Assembly: GCA_013115145.1 (NCBI GenBank)
Contig: JAAPAO010000091.1
Span: 19,300-83,299 of the forward strand
DNA from: Perkinsus chesapeaki
Lineage: Eukaryota; Perkinsozoa; Perkinsida; Perkinsidae
Length of the DNA stretch: 64,000 nt
Direction: 5' to 3'
The notes below the pieces were generated by a model. That model was not told the origin of the DNA. It made no database searches and saw only the letters and a list, made by a program, of their open reading frames with translations. Each line of letters opens with the position of its first letter. The first letter of the stretch is position 1. Of this stretch, positions 25,401-42,488 are shown piece after piece. Made by a program: the position numbers and the translations under genes.

Positions 25401-26085
25401 GTTCACATTAGAGATTGATAGACTGCAGTTTGGCTTCAATTGCTTGGATATCTCCAAGCCGGATCAAGTATCAGAACCCCCAGCGCACGGAGCGTAAGTT
25501 GGAGATGCCTCCTCTTTTATTATACCGGTGGTCTAGGTACGTGTTTGGTCTTTTCCTTGAGGGTTGTAGATGGGATCCTCAGCAACGACTATTGAGTGAG
25601 AGTTTGCCTAAGGAGCTGTAAGTTCTTTTCCTGGTCGAAGGGACAGTCGATTGTGCAAAAAGCTGGAGTTCCGGATCGCCTCGAAGCTAGGATATGCCCC
25701 TTTGCCTTGTAGATACAATGAGCTCCCTATGGTGCATTTCTTACCAGAGGTTGACCGTCAGACCCCTCCTGGAATGTACATGTGTCCAACCTATAAAGTC
25801 CTATCCAGACGGGGCACTCTATCCACGACTGGCCACAGTACAAACTTCGTCTTGTAAGTGGTGGGTCTCCTAAGGAGCAGGAGGACAGCAGACTCTCCTC
25901 CTGCTCCTAATCGGGCGAGCGCTAAATTCATTTGGTTGCCTCCCGGTCTCGGTGGAGCAGGGTGCAATAGAACGGCTGTGCGGGGCTGAGTGCAGATCTT
26001 CAGGTACCTCGAGCTGCCCAGTGATCGACCGCAGGATGTGTGGATCCGAGCGGGCGTGGCTGCTTTCCTGTCGCTCAAGTTCTGA
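10405..26085 (+). CDS. Axonemal (probably inner-arm) dynein heavy chain
   Basis: This is a complete motor gene with dozens of introns. The first exons join in phase: 10405-10537, 10572-10616, 10661-10747, 10803-10849, 10890-11015, 11049-12314, 12365-12511. The tail continues to about 15 kb ([22 protein letters not shown]). AAA1 begins near 16.2 kb; its Walker A reads GPAGTGKTE once a 43-nt intron is removed, and its Walker B is [12 protein letters not shown]2 has GPTGGGKT near 17.43 kb, AAA3 GPTGTGKS at 18708-18731 with LFVDDLNMP, and AAA4 GVGGSGRQS at 20.04 kb with FLFCDTQI. The stalk coiled coil and microtubule-binding domain lie at 20.8-21.7 kb, AAA5-6 at 22.0-24.5 kb ([14 protein letters not shown]), and the C-terminal [16 protein letters not shown] precedes the last exon 26004-26085. 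The NYGGRVTDD form and single-headed layout suggest the DNAH1/3/7/12 group. Exons between 12.5 and 12.9 kb are unresolved. Confidence 0.93.
25854..26003 (+). other. Last dynein intron, 150 nt, carrying a hairpin
   Basis: The phase across this GT...AG intron is exact: GTC TT | G TAC restores NFVLYLELP. It is about three times longer than the typical intron here. It contains a perfect 13-bp inverted repeat, AGGAGCAGGAGGA at 25873-25885 and its complement at 25896-25908, with a 10-nt loop. The stem could bring the splice sites closer or simply be a small insertion. Confidence 0.7.
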
Positions 26086-26634
26086 GGTTAAGAAGCGTTT
26101 ACGCGGGGCAACTGCCTTCTTCCAAGCCGTGCCGCATGGAAGCAAATTCATTACGATTATGTGTATAGACGTTATCCCATTACAAGAGGGCTGTTGCGAG
26201 AAGTGGGGGCCTTAGTAGAGGGACAGTTTGTTACACAAATTAAGCTTGCACAAGCCATGGAGGGAAGGGCTCGCCCCCCTCTGCAGCTTGTGATCGGCGT
26301 CACGCCCAGCCGCAGCTTCTGCACGCGCGCGCACGTCACCGAAGATGGTCTTTTCAAGGGGTTTTTGCGTTCGACACACTCATTGTTTCATATAGTTGTT
26401 GCCCTTGTGGTAGTTCCTTACTTCGAAGGGCGAAAAGGGGATTGTTTCTCGTCTCCTCGTTTGTAAGGGGCACTTTGATCGATAGCGAAATATTGTGTGC
26501 ATGCGTGCCCCTCGCCGACTGTTGGGATTTGGGAGAATTGTTAAGTCTAGGGCTTGTGTTTGTTATGGTTTTTTCAGGCTTTGTCTGTTTCTACGTTCCT
26601 TCCTTTGACCCTTCCCACGTAAATAACATTAACT
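26086..26634. promoter_or_regulatory. Intergenic/5' leader region of eEF3
   Basis: No gene seen in 549 bp. Near 26565-26577 a run of T ends in CAG, 57 nt before the eEF3 ATG, and is followed by a pyrimidine-rich leader. This is the form expected of a cis- or trans-splice acceptor. Perkinsids are known to trans-splice a leader onto mRNAs; applying that here is inference. Confidence 0.35.
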
Positions 26635-29600
26635 ATGTCCGTCTCTACTACGGTTTCCGTACCAGTAACTTTCCACCCCAAGACCTCGGAGCTGCTTAGC
26701 CAGCATTGTGTTGTCGATACTGCCCTCGGTAGCGCCACAGGTGCAGGTGCTGCCGCTGCCGAGAAAGCATTGCTCGAGGTGGTTGACCTATGCCAGGAAT
26801 ACTCCCACTCTTTCGAGCCCATCGGGTTCGCTCTCTTGCCTCAAATCTTCCTTTTGCATGCCCACAAGAAGTCCTCTGTGGTTAAGGCTGCTAAGGCCGC
26901 TGCTGATGCTATCATTGGCCTCGTTACCGAGGAGCGATCAGCCGTTGCAGTCGCTCTTGTGAAGGATATTGTTGTTGAGGGTATCAAGTCTAACAAGTAT
27001 CAGGCGCAGCAGGCCGCTCTCATCGCCCTTACGAAAATTGTTAAGGTGTGCGGTGTTGCCTTGTCCATGTATTTGGATGAGATTTTACCAGTTGTCTGCA
27101 CGGTCATCCACCACATTAAGGCTCCTGTCAAACAGGCTGCTCGTGAATGCCTTGAGGCTCTTTGCCTTACCAATGGCAATCGCGATATCCAGCCCTTTGT
27201 CCCTACTCTAGTTTCCGCTCTCATCAACGCCAACGAGCTCTCTGAGGCTATCCACTCATTGGGTGCTACTACTTTCGTTCAGCAAGTCGAGTTGCCCCCT
27301 CTGGCCGTGATTGAGCCCCTCCTGGTCCGTGCGTTGAAGGATACCTCTACTAAGACCGACATCAAGCGTAAGGTCTTCGTTATCGTCGACAATATGTGCA
27401 AGCTTATTGATGATCCGTTCCACTGTCGTCCCTTCGAAGGAAGCATGCTCGAGCTCCTCGACAGGGCACGCGAAGAGGTTTCTGATCCCGAGGCTCGTGA
27501 TGTTGCCACCCGTGCCTACCGTACTCTTAAGAGACTCTCCGAGACTGCTGCTGACAACGCCCAGAAGGCTGTATCTTTGGACGATGAGGTTGTCGCCGCT
27601 ACCGTCCGTGGTGTTCTGGCCCGTACTGCCCCCGCTCTTCTCGAGGATGTCTCTTCCTGCTGCTTCAATGCCTTCTGCACTGTTGCACAGAACTTAGCCA
27701 AGAGCAACAAGTGGAGTGATGACGACTGGACCTCTTGCCTTTCCGACTACCTTACTCTTTTCACCGAGGATGCCGATACTGGTGTCCTCGATGTGAGGGA
27801 TGCCCTTAAGGAACGTCGTGAGGAGGAGGCTTCCAAGAAGAACAAGGCCCCTGCTGATGATGTTGAGGAGGAGGGTGAGGATCTTTGCAACTGCGAGTTC
27901 TCCCTTGCCTACGGTGCCATGACTCTTCTTGTTAACACTCGTCTCCACTTGAAGCGTGGTCATCGTTACGGTATAGTCGGTCCCAATGGTGCTGGCAAGT
28001 CTACTTTGCTCAAGGCTATCGGCAACAATCAGGTTGAAGGTTTCCCCCCACCGGAGGAGCTCAGAACTGTCTATCTCGAGCACGATATCGATGGCGAGGA
28101 TGGTGAAATCACCGTCCTTGACTACCTTACCTCTTCCAAGGCCGTACAGGAAGTCGGCAATGGTGACCGCGAGACCTGTATCGCCAAGCTTGATGAGCTC
28201 AACTTCACTAAGGAGCTCCAGAGGAAGAAGGTGTCTGAGCTTTCTGGTGGTTGGAAGATGAAGCTTTCTTTGGCTGAGGCTATGCTTCGTAAAGCAGATA
28301 TTCTTATGCTTGATGAGCCTACAAATCATCTTGATGTTAACAATGTCGCTTGGCTTGAGAACTATCTCATTAACCTCAATAATGTCACCTGCATGATTGT
28401 TTCCCATGACAGCGGTTTCCTCGATAATGTCTGCACTAACATCATTCACTACGAGAACAGGAAGTTGGTTGCTTACAAGGGTAACCTTTCCGAGTTCATC
28501 AAGTGCAAGCCCGAGGCCAAGTCCTACTATGATCTTGGTGCCGTCGTTGATGAGTGGACTCTCCCTAACCCTGGATATCTGGATGGTGTTAAGACCAAGG
28601 GTAAGGCCATTCTTAAGATGACCAACGTCTCCTTCAAGTACCCCGGTGCTGAGAAGAAGCAGATCGATAACATTACTCTTGGTGTCTCTCTTGGTTCCAG
28701 GGTGGCTGTCATTGGTCCCAATGGTGCTGGTAAGTCCACCTGCATCAAGCTTCTCACTGGTGAGCTCAAGCCCGATTGCGGTACCGTGTGGAAGCATCAG
28801 AACATGCGTCTTGCCTATGTCGCTCAGCATGCTTTCCACCATATTGAGGATAAGCTCGATCTTACCCCAGTTCAGTACATCCTCCAGCGTTACGAAGGTG
28901 GTATCGATAAGGAGGATGTGACAAAGGTCGGACGTGAGACTACCGAGGAAGAAGAGGCTCTCCAGAAGTCCAAGATTGAGATCAGCATCGAGGGAGCTGG
29001 CAAAGAGAAGCGTGTCATTGACCGTATTGTTCAGCGTCGTAAGGCTAAGAACAACTACGAGTACCTCGTCAGGTGGCAGAACAAGAACGCTGAGGATGAC
29101 ACCTGGATGGAGCGCGAGAAGCTCATGGCCTTGGGTTTCCGTGCCCAGATTTTGAGGATTGATGAGCAGGAGGCTGTCAAGCTTGGTTTGATGCGCCCCC
29201 TTATCACCTCTGAGGTTGAGAAGCATTTGAAGAACCTTGGTCTCGACCCTGAGTTCGCCACTCATAACCGCATGAGAGGTCTCTCTGGTGGTCAGAAGGT
29301 TAAGGTCGTTCTTGCCGCTGCTACTTGGAACCTTCCTCATATTATCGTCTTGGATGAGCCTACTAACTACCTCGATCGTGATTCCCAGGCTTCCCTTACT
29401 AAGGCCCTTAATGAGTTTGAGGGTGGTGTTCTCATCATCTCCCATAACAAGGACTTCACTGATCGCATTTGCAGAGAGCAGTGGATTCTTCATGATGGCA
29501 AACTGAAGCGTGAGGGTGAGCTTGGTACTGAGATCACTGAGAAGCAGGAGGATAAGGCCGCTGACGAAGATTTGTATGATGCTATGGGCAACAAGATTGA

Positions 29601-29712
29601 GAAGAAGAAGAAGTTGACTGCCAAGCAGATCAAGCAAAAGAAGAAGGATCGTCTTGCCAGATGGAAGGCTGGTGAGGAGCTTTCCGAGTGGTCTGGTGAT
29701 GAATTGTTCTAA
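26635..29712 (+). CDS. eEF3: Translation elongation factor 3 (ABC-F type, HEAT repeats)
   Basis: A single uninterrupted frame of 1025 residues, close to the about 1040 of fungal eEF3. In order: N-terminal HEAT repeats (to about residue 310), a helical linker, and ABC1 with Walker A GPNGAGKS at about 449, signature LSGGW at about 536 and LMLDEPTNHLD. ABC2 follows with Walker A GPNGAGKS at about 694. The chromodomain-like insertion is at about 794-845 (DRIVQRR...YEYLVRW...TWMERE), before ABC2 LSGGQ at about 883 and IVLDEPTNYLD. The Lys-rich tail (KKKKLTAKQIKQKKKDR) matches the ribosome-binding tail of the family. eEF3 uses ATP to help E-site tRNA release during elongation. The coding is strongly biased to C/T-ending codons, as for a highly expressed gene. 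It is intronless, unlike its neighbours. Identification is secure. Confidence 0.97.
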   Translation: MSVSTTVSVPVTFHPKTSELLSQHCVVDTALGSATGAGAAAAEKALLEVVDLCQEYSHSFEPIGFALLPQIFLLHAHKKSSVVKAAKAAADAIIGLVTEERSAVAVALVKDIVVEGIKSNKYQAQQAALIALTKIVKVCGVALSMYLDEILPVVCTVIHHIKAPVKQAARECLEALCLTNGNRDIQPFVPTLVSALINANELSEAIHSLGATTFVQQVELPPLAVIEPLLVRALKDTSTKTDIKRKVFVIVDNMCKLIDDPFHCRPFEGSMLELLDRAREEVSDPEARDVATRAYRTLKRLSETAADNAQKAVSLDDEVVAATVRGVLARTAPALLEDVSSCCFNAFCTVAQNLAKSNKWSDDDWTSCLSDYLTLFTEDADTGVLDVRDALKERREEEASKKNKAPADDVEEEGEDLCNCEFSLAYGAMTLLVNTRLHLKRGHRYGIVGPNGAGKSTLLKAIGNNQVEGFPPPEELRTVYLEHDIDGEDGEITVLDYLTSSKAVQEVGNGDRETCIAKLDELNFTKELQRKKVSELSGGWKMKLSLAEAMLRKADILMLDEPTNHLDVNNVAWLENYLINLNNVTCMIVSHDSGFLDNVCTNIIHYENRKLVAYKGNLSEFIKCKPEAKSYYDLGAVVDEWTLPNPGYLDGVKTKGKAILKMTNVSFKYPGAEKKQIDNITLGVSLGSRVAVIGPNGAGKSTCIKLLTGELKPDCGTVWKHQNMRLAYVAQHAFHHIEDKLDLTPVQYILQRYEGGIDKEDVTKVGRETTEEEEALQKSKIEISIEGAGKEKRVIDRIVQRRKAKNNYEYLVRWQNKNAEDDTWMEREKLMALGFRAQILRIDEQEAVKLGLMRPLITSEVEKHLKNLGLDPEFATHNRMRGLSGGQKVKVVLAAATWNLPHIIVLDEPTNYLDRDSQASLTKALNEFEGGVLIISHNKDFTDRICREQWILHDGKLKREGELGTEITEKQEDKAADEDLYDAMGNKIEKKKKLTAKQIKQKKKDRLARWKAGEELSEWSGDELF

Positions 29713-30130
29713 AAACTGTTCGTTACTCTTTGTGGAGTGAAAGGTTTAGTACACTCTACAACTGTAGTAGAGCAGTACATAACAATAAGTCTCTTTACTC
29801 TACGAATTATATATGTGTATAACAAGGATATGTTCCGCACTCATCTAATTCATCGATGTACCAGGATGTCCGATTATGGACGTTCTAGCAGCTGTTGTAT
29901 ATTCGGCATTTTCTTGCCGCCCATTTTTCCCTGCTCAGCTGCTGTGAAACAGACGGCTTTGTCAGTTACTACGTTGAACGATTCACCCTTACCCATTTCC
30001 TTCTTTTGTTGCGTTATATTAGTATTATGTAAATACATAATAACACAATGCTGATAGATAATACAAATCTTGAAACGTATTAAACTACTACAATAGGAGA
30101 TTGTTCCAACTGCGCCGTCAATTAAAAGAA
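29713..30130. other. Convergent intergenic region
   Basis: AT-rich 418 bp between the 3' ends of eEF3 (+) and the TMEM135-like gene (-). No ORF with family features and no RNA gene seen. It probably holds both polyadenylation regions. Confidence 0.5.
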
Positions 30131-31854
30131 TCAGAAAAAGCGTCCCTCATTCGGAGCTATATCTCGTGTCATGAGCTCTTCTTGCATCTTCTGCTTCGGC
30201 AGTAGAGGAGCCACCGGAAGATGCCTTCTTTTACCGTTGTCAAAGAATCGCCTCATAAGGAATAAATAACCCGGAGGCACAGCTCGCGGTTCATTAACAT
30301 AGAAGTGCATACAGATGGCAAGGCAAACACTGAAGATTGCCGTCCTTGGTAATGGACCCAGAAATCGCCGGCACACACTGACTGAGTGAATGGCTTGTGC
30401 GATGAGAAATATAGCTAACTCTTGTCGTCTGTAGGGTTGCTCTAAGAGCAAGAGGGTGCCGCTAGCCAGGGAACCTAGCCAGATATGCGACGAGGTCGAT
30501 CGAGCAGTAGTGAGGAAGATGGCCATAAATGCCGATGACCTCAGAAGGCCACCCAAACTGTCCTTATCAATGATCTCGCTCAAGCGTACACGAGCGGCAG
30601 AAAGGACGAGTCTTGGCAGGAGATATGTAGGAGTAAGGATAAGGCAGGACTCCTTGAAGGCTCGGACCAACGACAGGATCAACTGCTTGGGACTGCGCCC
30701 AGTTTCGTCCAGCAGGCTTGGGAGCCGCTTTTTGACGAAGTCAACTAGCCTAATTGCGAACAGCTATACTATGCATGTCAATAGGAGTCCTACTGAGGAT
30801 CGAGCTCGTGCTTCCTGTTGCGCCAACACCACATTATACGCGCGATTGCAACGGCAGAAGTTGACACGGCTACTAGTCGACTAGAGATAGCTGAGGCTTC
30901 ACGGGACTGAACAATAAAGGATTCTACGCCAGACTCGATAGACTTAGGAACTGACTCCCAGCTCAGCAAGAACATATACGGTTCGGACAAGGATAAAAAC
31001 GGCAACATAGTACTGTGTGGAATCTGACAAAGCCAGCAACCACGGACCTGAGAAAGATGAAATCTCGGTCTGATCCCGACAAGGCTGACCAGAAAGCATT
31101 CCGACTGCCCAGGCTAACCGATGCCTTCGTTTGGCGGTTCCAAGTAGATAAAGTAAGGTGTTAGTGGTACTGACAACTCCACCGAAGAAGACGCCACATC
31201 TCACGTGGGAAGGGTGCAAGAGAGCTTTCAAAATTCCGGGAAGCCTGATCACAAATGAGGGCGAGACGAAAGAGAGCATTCTCGGACCTCCCTTCTGGCT
31301 GCGGCCTGACTCTTATCAGGCTTGGTATGGTCGCGCTCAATGCCATCGTACCGGAGGCCACCAGAGCTCCCTTGAAGAAATTACGCAAGATGCAGTGCTC
31401 GAGGCTAGGGTAAAGCTCAGGAGCATCGTGCCAAGGTCGAGCACCTGGCTAAATTATACCAGTGAAAATGCACGACTTCTCTACCAGCTTGGCGACATCG
31501 GTCAGATCTATCTCGCCCACGCCTCAACAGCGTACCCTGTGGGCCACTGTTGGTCCGATAGATCTACACAGTTAAACGAGGTACGGTCAAGTAAGCTTTC
31601 TGGGCACCTTCTGGTAGTCCTCATTCTGGTCGCCTCGAGTGCATACCGTCGATGAGGATTCGTCTTGAAGGTCCTACAGGGAGGAACTGACACTCAGCAA
31701 ACGAGCGTTTGAGGGTAACCTTCCAGTCGGGTGCTAGGGTCTTTGCTGCCCAATCGGCAAGTGTTTGGCTGGTGCTTCTACAGCTCGTCAGTTCCGACTC
31801 CTCGGGAATAGAAGGTAATCGTCCAACTTCCCTACAATGGCATGATACGCTCAT
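30131..31854 (-). CDS. TMEM135-like multi-pass membrane protein
   Basis: A minus-strand gene of several exons. The 3' exon (about 30131-30737) follows a TTAG acceptor and ends with a helix pair holding SSHIWLGSLASGTLLLLEQ then RRQELAIFLIAQAIHS, the arrangement at the C-terminus of TMEM135 (GLxxLLE, RRxELALY). The preceding exons repeat the pattern: VFFGGVVSTTNTLLYLL, then RRHRLAWAVGMLSG, and after a short intron YYVAVFILVRTVY. Further upstream is RNFFKGALVASGTMAL. The proposed start is ATG at 31852-31854, giving a Cys-containing N-terminus. The joints between 31400 and 31690 are not resolved. TMEM135 proteins act in peroxisome, mitochondrial or lipid-droplet biology; the cellular role here is inferred. 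The Tim17-like superfamily in general is an alternative. Confidence 0.6.
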
Positions 31855-32527
31855 GTTGGTGATACTCCACGCTGTTACCCTGTTATAGCAGACATGACGT
31901 TAAAGTCCATGCCCCATTGATGTGGGGATGGGAACAGAGAAGGTGTCATACCAACTGGGATATCCATTTATAATTGGTGACAAAATAGGGTGACAAACTG
32001 CACTTCACGTACAAATAGAGACACACTGCAGCAGCGATGCCGCTACTACTACTATCCCAGGAAGTTATAAACATCTCAACTTCAGCGGTTAGGTGATCCA
32101 TGATCCACCATTCATTCAATGGTATTGCGAGCTATAGAGATCTCGAATCAAGATCAACGCATTTGAAAGTCAGTCAGCAATGGGCTTGATACGTTCTACA
32201 CTAGACAGTGCCTGCGGACGAGCGGAAGCGTTCCCAGTCGGCACACTTCTTCTGATTCTTGCCGACAACCCCACACACGACTCCCCATAAGGTGGCCCTT
32301 TAGGTGACTCATAACTCGATAGCATGTAATAAGGGGAAGAAGTATGAACTTTTTCAACGTAACAAGGTGGAGCGTTAAGTGTTATCATCATCATCAGGTG
32401 GCATCCCTCAACCCATCAACCGCAGCAACACCTTCGACGGTTCACTCTTTTCTCGACTTCTTCGGGTCATCCTCGCGATCGGAGTACCTGAAGAGCAATC
32501 ATGCCCAATGCGGGGTGGCGCCTCTGC
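31855..32527. other. Intergenic, RPB1 3' side
   Basis: 673 bp between two minus-strand genes. Short frames only; nothing recognisable. It should contain the RPB1 3' UTR and the promoter of the TMEM135-like gene. Confidence 0.45.
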
Positions 32528-40981
<8,454 letters not shown>

Positions 40982-41398
40982 TGGTAACAGCCAACAACAG
41001 TGAACCCTGCAGCAACATAATATATACCCACACCCGACTTAACTGAGGTGAGCACGCAACTGCTTCGCTCCGCTAATTTTTTGTGAATTGTTTTACATTT
41101 TTCATAATGCAATTCCAATGTGTGGACACACTGCTAGCGGCCTACCCACATAGACACCTTCTCAGCGCCTATTTCGACAATAGTAACTTCCATTTGGATG
41201 GGCGAACGAAATTTACGTTAGGATTCTCGGTCAGGAACTTCACTTCGGCCCAAACTCAACAAGGCAGACTTGGGAACAAGAAGTGTCACAGTCATTTGAA
41301 TGTAGAAATGAACTGAATCCTCAACCCCTACATCCTCTCTATTATCAATTGCATTAACTCAAATACACGTTAAGTGTTTCATCGCAGTTCCTCGGCTC
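40982..41398. promoter_or_regulatory. Divergent promoter region between RPB1 and cystinosin
   Basis: 417 bp between two divergent starts. It carries GCTTCGCTCCGC at 41062-41073, the reverse complement of 12 of the 13 bases of a motif seen at 5794 and 8518. A T-rich tract ending in CAG at about 41387, 12 nt before the cystinosin ATG, is a candidate splice or trans-splice acceptor. Confidence 0.4.
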
Positions 41399-42376
41399 AT
41401 GTCAACCAACACAACATCTTTGGTCGTTACCACGGCCATCGAGGACCAATCAACATCCCCACTGCTGCCTACTACTACCATAACCTCTACTACTACCTTG
41501 CTTCCAACGTACCTTCCTGTATTGTCCCAACTATGCGGTATAGCGTATCTTTTCTGTTGGTCTGCTATGTACTATCCCCAGCTCTACCTCAATTTTAAGC
41601 GTAAATCGGTCCAAGGATTCTCTCTTGATTTGTGGTTATACAACCTTTCTGGCTTCCTAGGCTACACCATTTATAACTGTTATCGTGCTCACATACAAAA
41701 CACGTATAATTTGCCAAAGGCCGTTAAAACCAACGACGTTGTCTTCGCCGTCCATGGTCTTATTTGTAACATCCTTATAGGCTTGCAGGTCTATTTCTAT
41801 GATAGAGCTGGTCAAAAGATCTCAAAATGGACCTGGAGTTTCGTCGGTTTTGCGTGCTGTATATTCCTCTACCTTTCCTTTCTGGCATCAATCCATCTTA
41901 TACCATGGGATGCATTATTAGACAGCTCCTCGAATGCTATTATGACGCCTATTCAGTTCCTAGGCACTATCAAGGTTATCATTACGTTTGTTAAATACAT
42001 ACCACAAATCATAATGAATCATCGACGCAAATCGACAGCTGGATTGGCGATACAAGTCCCAATGATGGACATCGGCGGGGCACTATTTAGCAGCTTGCAG
42101 AATATATTGGATGCTATTTATAACAAAGATATCCACATTGTTACTGGCAATCTACCAAAAATGCTTATTGGCGCTGCAAGCTCCCTTTACGGTTTCTTTA
42201 TCCTTTTTCAACACTTTGTTTTATACCGTCCAACTATGCGATATGAGCCGGTATCCGAAGTAGAGCTTGGTCCGATGGATGATGGTAAGAAGGCAGCAGA
42301 AGTTCGAGTGTACCAGGAAGCCCCGATGCAAGTGAGCCGGCGAGCTGCTAATCTGCCTGTTATTGATCCTATATAA
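41399..42376 (+). CDS. CTNS: Cystinosin-like lysosomal cystine transporter (PQ-loop)
   Basis: An intronless frame of 325 residues, slightly shorter than human cystinosin. There is a Thr/Ser-rich lumenal-type N-terminus (about 40 residues) and then seven hydrophobic segments with two PQ loops. The first is YYPQLYLNFKRKSVQGFS (about residues 60-77) and the second YIPQIIMNHRRKSTAGLA (about 200-217), followed by DIGGALFSSLQ as in cystinosins. The family exports cystine from lysosomes by proton symport. The C-terminus is a polar cytosolic tail with no obvious GYDQL-type sorting signal. The 3' end is convergent with COG6, only 112 bp away. Other PQ-loop proteins (SWEET, MPDU1) fit less well. Confidence 0.85.
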   Translation: MSTNTTSLVVTTAIEDQSTSPLLPTTTITSTTTLLPTYLPVLSQLCGIAYLFCWSAMYYPQLYLNFKRKSVQGFSLDLWLYNLSGFLGYTIYNCYRAHIQNTYNLPKAVKTNDVVFAVHGLICNILIGLQVYFYDRAGQKISKWTWSFVGFACCIFLYLSFLASIHLIPWDALLDSSSNAIMTPIQFLGTIKVIITFVKYIPQIIMNHRRKSTAGLAIQVPMMDIGGALFSSLQNILDAIYNKDIHIVTGNLPKMLIGAASSLYGFFILFQHFVLYRPTMRYEPVSEVELGPMDDGKKAAEVRVYQEAPMQVSRRAANLPVIDPI

Positions 42377-42488
42377 TTGTTAACTGTTACATTGCCGTGT
42401 TGCTGTAGAATTTCAGTCCAAATTTATCATATCGAACATGCTATTGTGTTACTAGTTCGAGGCACAACAGGTCGAGTAGTGGGGAAAC

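Noticed and set aside
27694-29637. Open antisense frame of 647 codons opposite eEF3
   Set aside because: It mirrors the biased codon use of eEF3 (C/T-ending codons give few antisense stops), has no motif and a Leu/Val-rich low-information composition. The sense gene is certain.
30456-30884. 142-codon plus-strand frame
   Set aside because: Antisense shadow of the TMEM135-like exon, with no motif and a composition typical of reverse-complement coding.
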